Source: Liolophura sinensis (lineage: Eukaryota; Mollusca; Polyplacophora; Chitonida; Chitonidae). Taken from it: a DNA stretch of 64,000 nucleotides. Under the pieces are notes generated by a model. That model made no database searches and was not told where the DNA came from. It saw only the letters and a list, made by a program, of their open reading frames with translations. The translations under genes were made by a program, and so were the position numbers. Positions 1-13,458 of this stretch are shown here, in pieces. Location: positions 33,273,608-33,337,607 of the forward strand of contig NC_088300.1 of NCBI RefSeq assembly GCF_032854445.1, given 5' to 3'. Every line of letters begins with the position of its first letter. Position 1 is the first letter of the stretch.

Positions 1-1134
1 TGTATGGCTTAAAGTTGTGACTTAATTATGATGCAGACTTTCGCATGTAGTTATGAGGTAGGAGTCCATATACATTGGTTCAGGCAATTAACGTGTACGA
101 TTACGACCTATATATAAGTATGTAGATCAATATGTTATAACCTAATCTCATTGTAAATTGGGACAGAGTCACATGTGCTCCAGATCCAGTGAAATCAGCT
201 TGGTTTAGAACAATATTTCGCACCATCAAGCATGGGAACATGACATGTACATGTGCATTGACGTATTCCCTCTTTGTAAGATCAAGATTTCACCAAGACT
301 TGGCTGAAATACTCCAATAATGGTAGCGATGGTAAACCTCATTCATTCATTCCAATATAGATTAGGAAGCTGATCATGGATGTAGATGACATGTGGCTGT
401 ACATAGATATGTATTTGTGTCTATACGTCATGCTTGATATAACAAGGCTTGATGTGCCATTTTTTGTCTAGAACATATGGCGTTGGTGTGATTGTATGAG
501 GAAATTGTCTATTTATGCTCACATACAGATACAAAACTGAGCTACCGTACATGTAATTGTAAAGTAAAGCAACTCCAGTGAAGTTCTGCAGCCTTCTGAA
601 AAGAGAAGCAAGTCATTCAACTTACGTGTATTTAAAACGCCTGTGTTCTTTATCTTCACAAATAGCAGTGCCAGCTATCATTTTTCATGATCACTGGTTA
701 TGTCATTGAATTTACTCTCGTTGTTATTCATATACACACATGCTAGAGTACATGGCTGTTTTTATGTAAGTTGTAAGATTTGCTTCCCTTTGTAATGGGC
801 CACAGAGCCCTATTTTCAGTCATTAATCTCTTCACCCAGATGAAGATAAATGTTTGTATTTCTGATATATCTATTTACAAGTCAATTAATTTGTTACATA
901 AACTAATGAGGCCAGTAGATGAATCTGGGTCGTGAATATAATAGGCTTATTGAGTGTGAACATTTTTGTTTGTCACTTTGTGTAATGTATGCAGAACCAA
1001 GATACATGTAGGTTTAATAATCAGGCTCAGTGCATTTAATCAAGCGGCTTCACTTTTCTTCAGAACCAGCCTGTATTTGTCCAACATCGTTTGTTCAATG
1101 GACAGATGACTCATGTGCGATATAAACTTGCGAT
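1..1134. other. No gene seen
   Basis: AT-rich sequence with no open stretch that looks like an exon and no recognisable repeat. It may be 5' flank or intron of the rhotekin-like gene downstream. Confidence 0.5.
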
Positions 1135-1474
1135 GTTTGAGTTCTGATTTATAGACTGAACTTGCTATGTGTGAGTTCTGATTTATAGACTGAACTTACA
1201 TTGTGTGAGTCCTGATTTATAGACTGAACTTGCAATGTTTGAGTCCTGGTTTATAGACTGAACTTGCTATGTGTGAGTCCTGATTTATAGACTGATCTTG
1301 TGATGTGTGAGTCCTGATTTATAGACTGAACTTACAATGTTTGAGTTCTGATTTATAGACTGAACTTGCAATGTGTGAGTTCTGATTTATAGACTGAACT
1401 TGCGATGTGTGAGTCCTGATTTATAGACTGAACTTGCAGTGTTTGAGTTCTGATTTATAGACTGAACTTGCCAT
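1135..1474. repeat. 34-bp minisatellite, 10 copies
   Basis: Ten head-to-tail units of exactly 34 bp (10 x 34 = 340 bp). Each holds the core GATTTATAGACTGAACTTG, and units differ mainly at two places (GTTTGAG or GTGTGAG; TTGCAAT, TTACAAT and similar). No copy has an indel. The units carry stop codons and are not coding. Confidence 0.95.
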
Positions 1475-2364
1475 GCATGAGTTCTAATCATGCTTTTACG
1501 AGCATGCAAGGTTGAACTGTCCAGTTTGCTAAATAATTGGGTCAGTGTAGTGCAGAATGTCCAGCCTTCTCTGGTTGTTACAAGTTCATCCAGGCTCATT
1601 AATATAGTCCTGTTAGTAATTGGTGTCTTGAATGAGAACCTCTGTTTAAAGGCATCATTAGAATATTAATTACTGTCAATGGATCAGCTTGAACCTTGTC
1701 TGTATAATATGGGATCAATGCATGCATTTCAGCATGGGCATGTTGACATGAATGAAAAAGATAATGTGTTGTAATTCTTCAACTGTTTTGCCTTAATTTG
1801 TATACAATTGTGATTGTAGTCTTTTACGGTTTTGGACAGAGGTACAGTTGTAGTCTACTTGGTTAAAGGTTAATCTGTAAACTGTTTCACATCGGTAAAT
1901 TTGAATATTTTAGTTCAAATGTAGATCGAGGAATTATGCTTTTATTACGATCTAAATGCATCATTTTTATTTGCCCATGTTTGCAGAATTAGAGTATTTA
2001 CCACTTATTGATGTTAATAAGACACCTGTAATCACCTCACGACATACATGTACCTGCCCAGATAGTCTGTATGCTAATATTCAGCTAAAATTAGTCGTTT
2101 CCTGATATTTTTGGACTGTCCAGTTTCCAGGGAACAATCTCTACCATTGTAAATGAGGATGTTGTCTTGGGAGGCTGTGAGACAAATTTACATACTTATC
2201 GTATTCACTGTAACATCAGCAGGTGAACATTGTGTGTTATATATCAGATAGCTATGTGGCCATCAGTGGTCAGTGATACATATACAGTATAGGAACTGTT
2301 CTTTAGTGTTGGCTATGGTCACTTCTCTCCACTCGGATGTAGGACTTCACCGAGACCTTACATA

Positions 2365-2481
2365 ATGGGCAATGCTAATGCAGTCTATCTGATCACAGAT
2401 TCTGACACACTAGAGGCTGATGATTTACAATCACGAGAATACTCCAGATCATCTAAGTTCTTGAGGACATTGGACAAAAAG
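2365..2481 (+). other. Candidate alternative first coding exon of the rhotekin-like gene
   Basis: An ATG opens a 39-codon frame (peptide starts MGNANAVYLITDSDTLEADD and ends LRTLDKK) followed directly by GGTAAAG, a usable splice donor. The exon ends in phase 0, which matches the phase-0 start of the first HR1 exon at 15444. MGNANA could be an N-myristoylation signal. Human rhotekin is known to have isoforms with different N-termini, which makes alternative first exons plausible here. No homology is recognised, and a chance open frame of this length is possible. Confidence 0.35.
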
Positions 2482-2690
2482 GTAAAGGTCATATGATGGC
2501 ATAATGGATATTTGCAACAATGACAATTACTGGTGTAATATTGCATGTGATCATGTTTACATTTTGGTATTTATGGTCTACTTACTTATAGACCTGTACA
2601 TATTTGCCTTCTGGTTGCTGTGAATTACAGTAGTAATTTGTACATATTTATGCAAATGTGTCTTCTCCTCTGCTAGACTTACCCCGATAT

Positions 2691-2990
2691 CACAGTTGGT
2701 AAAACGTTCGCTTTGAGAAGCAGTAGATTCAGGGTCAATCCTGAGTCGGGTCACACCTTAAGACCTTAAAAGACGAAGTTTTAACTTCTGGTGCAACCAC
2801 TGGTTGACTCGTATCATTATAATGGCTTTGGTAAGTCGTCTCAGTGAGGCAGTACTAGGTAAAAGATCAGTGGAAATCCGTCCTGCAACAAGAAGGCACA
2901 TTGCATGCACTCTGAGGACTCCTTCTTCGTCATGGTTAGTTTCTACATTAAATCTTGAGCACTCACTCATTCACTCACTCATTCTCTTCT
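2691..2990 (+). mobile_element. tRNA-derived SINE, family C (near full length)
   Basis: The head resembles a tRNA promoter (CACAGTTGGTAAAACGTTCGC as A box; GGGTCAATCCTGAGTC as B box). A body follows, shared with the copies at 5070 and 29361, ending in a CACTCACTCATTCACTCACTC tail. The 72-codon open frame inside it is not a gene. Confidence 0.75.
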
Positions 2991-3983
2991 GGTCATCATT
3001 TTATTATGAGATACATCTATGAAATTGTTTGCTGGGAGTGTTGGTCCAGTTTGGCGAATCTCCATAAGTTACTCATAATGGCTCTCTGGAGAAAACTAGG
3101 CAGAGCCTAAAGAGTCGACTGCACCTCACCTGGAGTTCATGCACCTGACAAATCTCCTGATCTAAAGCTTTAGTCAGACACGCAGAACTCAGGGTCCTTT
3201 GAGCTGTGATCATCTTGGTCAAGGCATAGAGGCATGGCGTGGGCTCATCATCAGAAAGTTTGATGGATACCTGTTTATGTATTTATCAAGGTGTGGTATT
3301 CCTGAGGGCTTTCCCAACTTTATCGCAGCAGTTTTAACCTGACTTTGATATTATGAATGCGGCGAAAGTTCAGTTTTAGACACCGATTGCCGAAATGTGT
3401 ACCTCTGCTTGCACTGTGTATACATGTATATACAAGTGTATTCAAACAGCTCAGGTGATGTAACACACTACATCTAGTTTCATACTCATAGTATGTTTAC
3501 CATACATGTAGGTAATCTGTTAGCAATCAAAGTGTCTGAGTGCTCCATAGTATAGAATTCCTTTTTTGGAATTTTGCAGTCATATGCTTTTGATTGTACT
3601 ATACGTGTACATGCAAAGTACACTTAAAATAATTGATACAATACAGACTGAATTCTCCCAATTTGTCAGCTACAAGTACATAAACTGGTTACTTCCATGA
3701 CATTGTTGTTTGTGGTAGATCGCCACACTGTTACACTCCAAGATAATTAAGTTTTGTTTGACACAGAAAATTTGGCAGGAATTGTAGGTATGTTAATTAT
3801 ATTGGACAGGACTAACCAAATATTGCCAAAAGGGTTTTTGCCTCCAGCAAATTGATTGTCATGATAATGCACATTTACACAAGTACATGTATGTAGGCCA
3901 TTTTATGAAGTTTCTTTGTCCATTTTACAGAATCGTATATAGGCTGGGTAACCTGGGTTCTTTCACCAAAGCGCCTAACAGCT

Positions 3984-4051
3984 ATTGTATCAGTGAAACA
4001 CTCTTCAGTGTATGTAAGGCATTAAGCACTAATTAAATAAATAAATAAAAT
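3984..4051 (+). mobile_element. SINE family A tail fragment
   Basis: GTATCAGTGAAACACTCTTC followed by an AAATAAATAAATAAA tail matches the diverged 3' end of the family A elements seen complete at 40608. Confidence 0.45.
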
Positions 4052-4497
4052 AAACGTAAAATTGCTTTCTTGAATGTTTAGAAATACACGGGTTAATTTT
4101 TAGATTTCCGTTAAAAAAGGTCAAACATGAATACATGAACTGGTACATGTGTATATTTAGCTTAACAGCTGTCAAAAAGGCCTGTGAAAAAAAGTCTTTG
4201 GTTGTAAGGCTGAATGTGCAGTATAATGGAAAGCAGGAAATGGTTTTTAATTTGGTACATGTGTGGCATGAATGGCAAATTTCCCAGCTTGATTTCCACA
4301 GTATTAAATAGATGATAGTGTCCTCATAGTATTAAATAGATTACATTGTCCTGTTCCGCTGAATTGGTGGCCATGGTCAAAATGCTATAGTATAGAGGAC
4401 ATTGTCCTTGTCCTGCTGTTTAATTTCCAAGCTTTTAAATGGCTCTGTGGAGGGCTACATTTACCCAAATTCCTCAACCTTTTAGCGCATAAAAGAG

Positions 4498-4680
4498 CAA
4501 ATTTCAGTGCAATTTATGCATGTTTTTAATTTGAATTTGGAAACATAACTACATTGGTTGAATTGGCCAGTTTCAGGGCTTCACAGAAGGATTAATTTTA
4601 TCAATCTACACAGAATAATGCCGTTAGAATTTGCTTGAATAAGCACCTGGCAAACATGTGAAAAGGTGGAAGAAATACAG
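4498..4680 (+). repeat. Dispersed ~190-bp repeat, copy 1 of 4
   Basis: This shares ordered blocks with 9362-9530 (reverse), 15681-15870 and 25008-25205 (reverse): AACTACATTGGTT, TTGGCCAGTTTC, ATTTTATCAATCTACACAGA, AATAATGC and GCAAACATGTGAAAAGG. There is no open frame and no tRNA-like head. It is an unnamed interspersed repeat. Confidence 0.7.
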
Positions 4681-5069
4681 TATGTGTATATTACCCACTA
4701 TGCACCTATGTGACAAGCGCCACAATAAGTGATTGCTGCTCGTGTTTGTATGTTGGTGCACACAGTACTACACACTTGGCCTCTCTGAAGAGCATTAGTC
4801 AATGACTATACCAAGGTCACAGGTGCTTTGTGCAGGCGCCTAGTCAATGATTAACTAATATTAGCATTAGCTGACATTTGCTGGCTGTTTGTGGTGGGAT
4901 TAAGGAAAAGGCTAGCTCCCACTGGTGGGGTTTTACTGTTTATACCTAACGCGTGGCTGGCATAGGGCCAGCTTTAGGTGTGCTGGTAAAAAGGGACTTT
5001 GTACAGTTTGTACATGTATATAGTTTGTGTAAAAAGTACTCACAACTTGTGTACCTAAATGCAGCTTAC

Positions 5070-5240
5070 TAGCCTCCGGTAAAATGTCTTGATCAAGCGG
5101 CACTAGATAAAAGAGCAGTGGAAATCCATCATGCAACAAGGCACATTACATGTACATGCACTCTAAGGACTTCTTCGTCGTCATATGACTGAAAAATTGT
5201 TAAGTATGACGTTAAACCCCAAGCACTCACTCACTCACTC
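5070..5240 (+). mobile_element. SINE family C, 5'-truncated
   Basis: It carries the 3' half of family C: AGCCTCCGG, the AGATAAAAGAGCAGTGGAAA block, GACGTTAAACCCCAAGCA and a CACTCACTCACTC tail. The tRNA-like head is absent. Confidence 0.7.
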
Positions 5241-5385
5241 TTCATGGATTACTATTTGAAGGAATGATTGTAATTGGTGGTGACATTTCTCCTTTAAACC
5301 AGTTTATAACTTGGTTGTAAGAATCTCAGTCTTTTGGCCATGGATGTGTAGTTTAGCATATATGTATATTATATGATGGGCCAGT

Positions 5386-6905
5386 AAATGAGACTATAAA
5401 TTTGTTGGCTCACCAGGTCTTCCCTGCAAACTGAAAGTATTATGACAATAACAAACCATGCTCACATACATGTAGCAGCTAGATGAGACTATAAATTTGT
5501 TGTCTCACCAGGTCTACCCTGCAAACTGAAAGTATTATGACAATAACAAACCATGCTCACATACATGTAGCAGCTAGATGAGACTATAAATTTGTTGGCT
5601 CACCAGGTCTTCCCTGCAAACTGAAAGTATTATGGCAATAACAAACCATGCTCACATACATGTAGCAGCTAGATGAGACTATAAATTTGTTGGCTCACCA
5701 GGTCTTCCCTGTAAACTGAAAGTATTATGACAATAACAAACCATGCTCACATACATGTAGCAGCTAGATGAGACTATAAATTTGTTGGCTCACCAGGTCT
5801 TCCCTGCAAACTGAAAGTATCATGGCAATAACAAACCATGCTCACATACATGTAGCAGTTAGATGAGACTATAAATTTGTTGGCTCACCAGGTCTTCCCT
5901 GCAAACTGAAACTATTATGGCAATAACAAACCATGCTCACATTCATGTAGCAGCTAGATGAGACTATAAATTTGTTGTCTCACCAGGTCTTCCCTGTAAA
6001 CTGAAAGTATTATGACAATAACAAACCATGCTCACATACATGTAACAGTTAGATGAGACTATAAATTTGTTGGCTCACCAGGTCTTCCCTGCAAACTGAA
6101 AGTATTATGGCAATAACAAACCATGCTCACATTCATGTAGCAGCTAGATGAGACTATAAATTTGTTGGCTCACCAGATCTTCCCTGCAAACTGAAAGTAT
6201 TATGGCAATAACAAACCATGCTCACATACATGTAGCAGCTAGATGAGACTATAAATTTGTTGGCTCACCAGGTCTTCCCTGCAAACTGAAAGTATTATGA
6301 CAATAACAAACCATGCTCACATTCATGTAGCAGCTAGATGAGACTATAAATTTGTTGTCTCACCAGGTCTTCCCTGTAAACTGAAAGTATTATGACAATA
6401 ACAAACCATGCTCACATTCATGTAGCAGCTAGATGAGACTATAAATTTGTTGTCTCACCAGGTCTTCCCTGTAAACTGAAAGTATTATGGCAATAACAAA
6501 CCATGCTCACATTCATGTAGCAGCTAGATGAGACTATAAATTTGTTGTCTCACCAGGTCTTCCCTGTAAACTGAAAGTATTATGGCAATAACAAACCATG
6601 CTCACATACATGTAGCAGCTAGATGAGACTATAAATTTGTTGGCTCACCAGGTCTTCCCTGCAAACTGAAAGTATTATGACAATAACAAACCATGCTCAC
6701 ATACATGTAGCAGCTAGATGAGACTATAAATTTGTTGGCTCACCAGGTCTTCCCTGCAAACTGAAAGTATTATGACAATAACAAACCATGCTCACATACA
6801 TGTAGCAGCTAGATGAGACTATAAATTTGTTGGCTCACCAGATCTTCCCTGTAAACTGAAAGTATCATGGCAATAACAAACCATGCTCACATACATCTAG
6901 CAGCT
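5386..6905. repeat. 95-bp satellite, exactly 16 copies
   Basis: Sixteen head-to-tail units of 95 bp span 1520 bp with no indel. Each unit has AGATGAGACTATAAATTTG, CTCACCAGGTCTTCCCTG, AAACTGAAAGTATTATG and AACAAACCATGCTCACAT. Copies differ only at a few positions (TTGGCT/TTGTCT, GCAAAC/GTAAAC, GACAAT/GGCAAT, ATACAT/ATTCAT), and combinations recur between non-adjacent units. That pattern suggests unequal exchange or gene conversion. Stops occur in every frame. Confidence 0.97.
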
Positions 6906-7818
6906 AGATGTTGAATAAATCACGCCCCTAGAGCGAACCTACATATCTACAGACATATGGAGTTTGTGGTTATGAATACAATATCAGTTAGCAAAGCTGG
7001 TTCTCACTGTACACTTTACAGGATATATGTACATACTATTTATTGGGGAAAAAAAGATGATCTTCACAAAAATAAATGATGTTAGGTGATGATGAAAATT
7101 AGCCTGTATCATCACTTGGATTAGTGCCAGTTTGCTGTAAGAGCATGAAGGGATAAATAGATTTTGTTATGCAAATGATCATGTGCTGCACATTTAATTG
7201 ATCGGCCATGTAATAAGGCCTTTGCTGTGTATAATTAATGTAGGAAGGTAGTGTGAATGTATCTCTAGGCTCAGGGGGACTGTTTTGTAATATCACCTGA
7301 GGCAATGTCTTCTGTATCAGGGATACAGAACTACGGGAATTAAGAGCCTCTTCATACAGGTATATGTGTACATCTGCTAGACGAGCACAGATACCCCAGG
7401 TATATACATGTAGATGTGGATATATCTGACAGGAGTGGTCACATCTAAGTGTACTGAAGTGTCACAGCATGGAAGTGCTATTGTCGGTAAGCTGTTTGCT
7501 TTATACACACTATGGTTTTGGGTGGAATAGACTGGCTGAATATGTAATCAAATATATGTGTGTCCAGGTATATGTTATTCAGACATTGGAAATGCACCCT
7601 GAGTGCATATATATATGTGCTACATGTGTCAGTGTTACGACTGAGACCACTGACGTTGTCATGCATGAAAACATGTCCGGTGTGTATTTTTAAATGTGTG
7701 TCCTGTTCTGTTTATGTGAATTGTCTTGCTTAGAACAGGCCAGATGGTTGTGGTGTGTGGGCTTGAATGTATTCTATCTTACTAGACTTGGGCTTGTATT
7801 TGTGAAAATCTGACAGAA

Positions 7819-7866
7819 ATGAATCCAGATCATAAATGGACTGTAGAGGAGTTTAGGAACTTACTT
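7819..7866 (+). other. Candidate alternative first coding exon of the rhotekin-like gene
   Basis: An ATG opens 16 codons (MNPDHKWTVEEFRNLL) and runs into a strong donor, CTTGTAAGT, again in phase 0. It would splice in frame to the HR1 exon at 15444. It is short, so chance is a real alternative. The match of donor quality and phase is the only support. Confidence 0.3.
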
Positions 7867-8458
7867 GTAAGTATATATATATGTATATATATATATGAGC
7901 TCTTGTTTTAACTTTCATGTTTGTTGTTAACAGTTTTATTCTACATGTTGATTGAAATATAAGCTACATCAAACAGTACAGCTACAAGCTAATAAATCAG
8001 AAGTTCTTTTATAATCCATGTGACTATGCAAAACCTGGTGATATTTTCATTAAATAGGGGAAGGGGAGAGCGACAGGGAACATGTATCATTCCTTTATGT
8101 GTGTTGACTTTCCATGTGGTGAAATTTTCAGAGTATAGTTGAATCATGTACATGTATTCCAATGGGAAGTGAAGACTCTGCTAGAGCACCTGTTGATTTG
8201 ATAATGTAACTGTAAATGGTGTTTAATATGGAGATGTACATATATGTGCCTTACTGTGCACATTGTACTTGAATGACAGACGTCACTGGTATCAGGATTA
8301 TCAATCTTGATCAGTACATCACTCGCCTGTCAGATCAGGAGGATTTTGGCTGCATCAGGCATCCAGTACAATTCACCCCCAAAAAAGTTCACCAGGTTTC
8401 TAAGCTCAGAGCAGTGTGTTTAATTTTAGACCTGGACCTCACATGTACCCGTGTATAG

Positions 8459-11400
8459 CAGGCTGTGTATTGTGATTGTGTGCTGTGCCCTTGTGGTGTG
8501 ACCTGCTCTTAAACACTACCCGTTAAATACAGGTCCAGATAACAAGTTAGTTGCTTATCTAGTAACATGCGTGTAAATAAATATTTCACCTGCAGGTATT
8601 CATGTACATACATGTATTTTTAAGTTGTTTATCAATATTGTGAATGGATTTTCAAATAACTATGAAATGACATATCTTTTATAATGCTCAGTCAATGTAT
8701 CTTTTTAGATGAATGCACCATATATAGTATACTTACTAGCATATGCTGTACATCCTGTATACAAGGTCAGTGACATTCACACCTAATTGCTTAAGGTAGT
8801 GTAAATGTACATGGGCTGACTCAGGTGAAAGACCTTGTTGATGTACATGTACTTGTGTTTACAGCGTATGTTCTGCATCGGAATGTGTCCATTCTAGTAC
8901 TGGCACATACATGTACATGTACAAATTATAAACTGAATATTCCAGAAAAAAGGCTTTGAGTCTCAGTCATTGACATTTGATCGCTATTCATTGTGATGTA
9001 TTTCGTCACTGTTTGGGTTTTCATTCCTTGTTGACACTCGGTAGTGAATTCATATAAAGTGTGAATGATTCATGCATTTATGTGTACACCACATGTAATA
9101 TAAATTATAATGTGGATCAAGGACAACACTGATAACGAGAAAGTTATGTAATAAAGTATGTTTTCCTTTTCTTCCTCATTTTATATACAAAGAGTAGTAC
9201 CTGTTTCTTTTGTACACAGTGAATTGCCTGGGTTTGCCAAACCTTAAATACGTGTAATTCTATTTTGCCTTACAGAAATTTGATCACGTCACCCACCCCA
9301 AGAAAAAATAAAACACAAATATAACAAGGAAATGGCTTTACATGTATATCACATACACTGAAATTCTTCAGCCTTTTCACATGTTTGCAAGGTGTTTATT
9401 CAATGCATTATTCGGTGTAAACTGATAAAATTATACTGTTTGTGAAGTTGTGTAATTAGCTAATTAAACCAATGTAGTTTTGTCTCCCAAATAAACCCAA
9501 AAATGTGCAGGATTTGCACTAAAAGTTGGTGTTTAATGTGTCAGAAAATTGAGGAATTCGGGTATGTAGTGATGTATTTACAATGTATAATGGACACCTA
9601 TGGAGTGTACACTATATACAATATGTTTGTGAGAGCACATCAGACTATATTCCAACTCCAGCTTGATACTTTTGTTATCAGTTCATGTACATGTATGTGC
9701 ATTCTGCATTATGAGTGTACATTATAACAATGATTTGAAGCTCACATACATGTAATGTTCATGAAGTCCTATAATAATACATGTATGTTATAGTAGTGAC
9801 TGTTGCCATTGTGTCATCCCACATTAATTATCATTGTGGTGTAATTGTTGCCGACGCCCACTGTCAGTGACAGACAGGTTATCTGTAGACATACCTGTGT
9901 TCTGTGTGGATGACGGGTACGTTATTCAGCTCTTACACTGACTGTCTCTTATTACTGAATGTACATCTAAAGGAAAACTTCAATGCACTTTACGTACTGC
10001 TCAGTTATAGTTTCCCCATTAACATTTTATCCGTTTCTGCAGTGGAATATTTAAGATACTGATTTGTAAGTGCTGTTAATTAAAATAACATTTTGTTGTA
10101 CATTTAGGGCATCCAGGTATAATCAGGTAGAAAAGACATATGCAGTTTACCTATTCATGATTTTGTCCTGGTATCAGAAACATGAAAGTATTGAATTCAG
10201 TTACTTTAAAGTGAACATAAAAGTCTGCAACTATATATACATAGAAAAAATGATATAGGACACAGTTATTACAGAAAAATATGTAAAAACTTCTGTTAAG
10301 TTTTGAAAGCCAAGAAGATGAAGTTCAGCATTGGGAATATGGCAATGACGGACAATCTACTCTGGGTAGCCATGTTGTAGAAGCCCTCATGACTTGACCA
10401 ATCACTAGTGCTGAAAGTGGCAAGTGATAATTGGCTGTGACGTCAAAAAACCTATTAGCGCTCGATTGTCAGTGTCGTTTCTTATAGTGGATAGACAGAT
10501 ATTGATGCAATAAATTGGATTTTGGTGTTAATTTAAGTATTAAGCTAATGCATTTTGGACCATACATTTATGAGCAGGGAACCGAGAATGGCTGCCCATG
10601 TCACAATGTGTACATGTTGGTCAGGATACTACAGAACCTTGTCAGGGTGAGCTGGCCAGAAAACCACCTCGGGAGAGTCATTGCTTGAAATATTGTGACT
10701 TTGCCTTATTTTCCATAGCAAAGTCACATTTATTACGAAAGAGTCTTCCCAAAATCTGAATGAAAGACTCTGTTAAAAAGAAGGTCCTGCTGTGTTTACA
10801 TTCCCTGAAGTCGTTACTGCCAGGGTAAAGCTAGGGTAAATGCTTACACCCATACATGACAAGGATGAGCATAACTGCCAAAACATGACATTTGTGTCCA
10901 CGAACATCACCCTGATCGATCGCCAAACTAAAAGAAACATCGGCCCTTTGAACACAGAACAGAGGTGTTACTCTTTGGTTGGGTAGAAGGCGTGTTTGTT
11001 TCTATTTTCACATTGTCACATTGTTTAATACAGATGGTACAGGAGAGCTCCTAGGTTTTGCAACGTCACTCTAGATGGGTTAACATGGCAAAATGGCGTC
11101 ACCAAATAAGTGGCTAGGTACTGACGATTGTTTGTTATTTATTTTGTTGATAAGCTGTATAGAATTTTTAGAACATTTCTGGAATACTGTTTTATTAATT
11201 AATTGAGCTTTATTGGCTGACTTTATGTTCACTTTAACCTAACTGAACTACAAGGAGTTAATATTTGAGCAAACTCAGTAATGAAAACTAGTTTTGTATG
11301 GAACATTAAAAAATATATGAAAATAAATGTCTATAAGTTTTGGTTAAGTTTAATAACTATGAAATTTTCACCTAGATTCAAATTTGTCAAAAGTCAGTAT

Positions 11401-13458
11401 GTGTATGACATACATGTATGGACATGTAATTTAGGTTTGTTTGTGGGAACACACTTGTGGGCTCACAAAACGGAGAAACTGAAAGAAACTTGGCTGTGTT
11501 TTCTGTATTGAGCTCTAATATAATGGTAGCAGGACACGTCATTATTGTGGTGTTCCTGAAGTAAGTGTACCCAGGGATAAACAAACTGGGGCTGTGCGGT
11601 AATGTTTACAGTCTACATCTCACTGTAATCAGGACACATCTCATTTCCTGTTAGGTTGAAAACTACACACAAGGAAGTTAAAGGAGAAACAGGCAGAAAT
11701 GTACGTGTATATATAGATATCCTCAAGGTGGTATAATTGTATGTATGGCTGTTAGGTAGTAACCATACAAAACATCGTTATCACTCTAAAATAGTCACAT
11801 TTTCTTGGTGTTAAAGCCATGACGAACAATTCCGATTTTTTTTATATGTATGATACGTTAATACCTTGATTAACCTAAACAGTATGTAAAACCTTGTCCC
11901 ATACAGATTACCAATTAATCTGAGTAACAATATGTTTGCTTTCTTGTACCCTAAAGGACCTGTTGTAGGGGTAAATAATTGTCACACAATATTAGTTTTG
12001 GTGCTGCAACTTTTTCAGTGGAATATCATCCCATGTTCCAAGCAAACCTCAAAACACCTTTTTAAAATCAATAGAACTCTTAGGAGAAATGGGCAAGTTA
12101 GTCATGGATGAAATACATGTATGTAGTCATTTAGGGTATATGTGTGAGTACATGCACATGGACATATTGTATGTGTATTTTGTGGGTCATGAGGGTGTGA
12201 AATGTGAATGGGAACATGAAAAAGAGAAGTTTCTAATGAATCCATTTAATACGTGTGAATTAAGTAAATTCCAAATTTTCTAAATTCCGCAGCATATGTA
12301 ATGGCTTTTGTTAGTCAAAATTGTGATCTGTAAACAAACATTCAGGTATGACTATGATTATGGCAACGTGATATTTGTGTGAATCATGCTTTTGTATACT
12401 GTGGCTTACACATGCTTATACAATTTTTGACTAAGGGTAGGGTTTAATTCAGTTTAGCATTGTAAAGTGTACTTGCACTTTCTTACCTCCATTTACCCAC
12501 ACCAATAGGATTTTATACCACATTATTTGGTGCAGGAATTCGCAATGTGACAAATAAGGAGTTCAGTTGAAAAGAAACAATTTGCTATGACGAGCGTCAC
12601 CTTTTGAAAAGCTGGGTGAAGTCACACGCCAGCCGGTGTTCAAACAGTATACTGGTGGGTTCCGGGGCTGTTGTGTGCAAGTGTTCGTGTTTGAATGGGC
12701 CTATAAGGAGGCGTATTTTGTCAGGGATGTGACTGTTGACAGAAGATCTGGAACGCTCTGACGCTTCAAGCTTTATGATGTAAATACAGCTAAAAATATA
12801 TATTCTGGTGGGGAGTATTTAAAAGGAGTCTGGGTGAAATCTGGAAAGAGTTGATACAAAATACTCGCATGTGTGAAGATAACTAGGATATGGTATATGT
12901 ATTATCCATGTGCTGAATAGACCTGCACACATGGAAGACGCTTAAGGAAGCATTACTCATACCTTACCAATAGGGAGTTCCACAGTATAGTGGTATATAT
13001 CGCATCCGCCTTCATTTCAATCTGGGCGGTTAAATGTGCTAACTGTTCCAAAGGACAGAAATGAGCAAGGCTGTGAAATTTAAACTGGTTGGTTAAAAGG
13101 TCTTAGTGTTTGAAAGAAGTGAAGTAAACAGGAGCGGAGAAAGCAGCATCTGTGTAATAGTGTTGTTTATCATCATCATCCCGGGAGAGACTCCACTCTA
13201 CCATATTGGATATCACCCAGATCAACCCGTGGTTTTAGTAATCAGTGGCTTATTAATGACAGGATAGACAGGTGTCCTGGAGAATTGTGTCATTACTCAG
13301 GAGTGGTTTATCAAGTTTTCCCCGATTTTAATAAGCTGTGCGGGTGAAGGGTTGATATTGAATTAGAGGCTGTCTGTAAACAGCTTTGTGGTTTGTGTCT
13401 GTGAGGACAGACAAACTTCAGGTGGGATTCTGACAAGATTCTGTCATACATTGAGAAC
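8459..13458. other. Long stretch without a supported gene
   Basis: Apart from the repeat copy at 9362, I see no exon-like frame with splice sites here. It is probably intron or 5' flank of the rhotekin-like gene. Short open frames present in it show no family resemblance. The palindrome TACATGTA recurs often. Confidence 0.5.
9362..9530 (-). repeat. Dispersed ~190-bp repeat, copy 2 of 4 (reverse)
   Basis: Reverse complement of the repeat at 4498: CCTTTTCACATGTTTGCAAGG, GCATTATTCGGTGTAAACTG and AACCAATGTAGTTTTG are the conserved blocks. Confidence 0.65.

Noticed and set aside
5386-6905. Possible CRISPR-like array, given regular repeats
   Set aside because: Units are contiguous with no unique spacers, and the host is an animal; it is a satellite.
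8273-8395. 41-codon ATG frame ending CACCAG before GTTTCT, a possible further rhotekin first exon
   Set aside because: The donor is poor, and the frame simply runs on to a stop at 8458. It is weaker than the other candidates.
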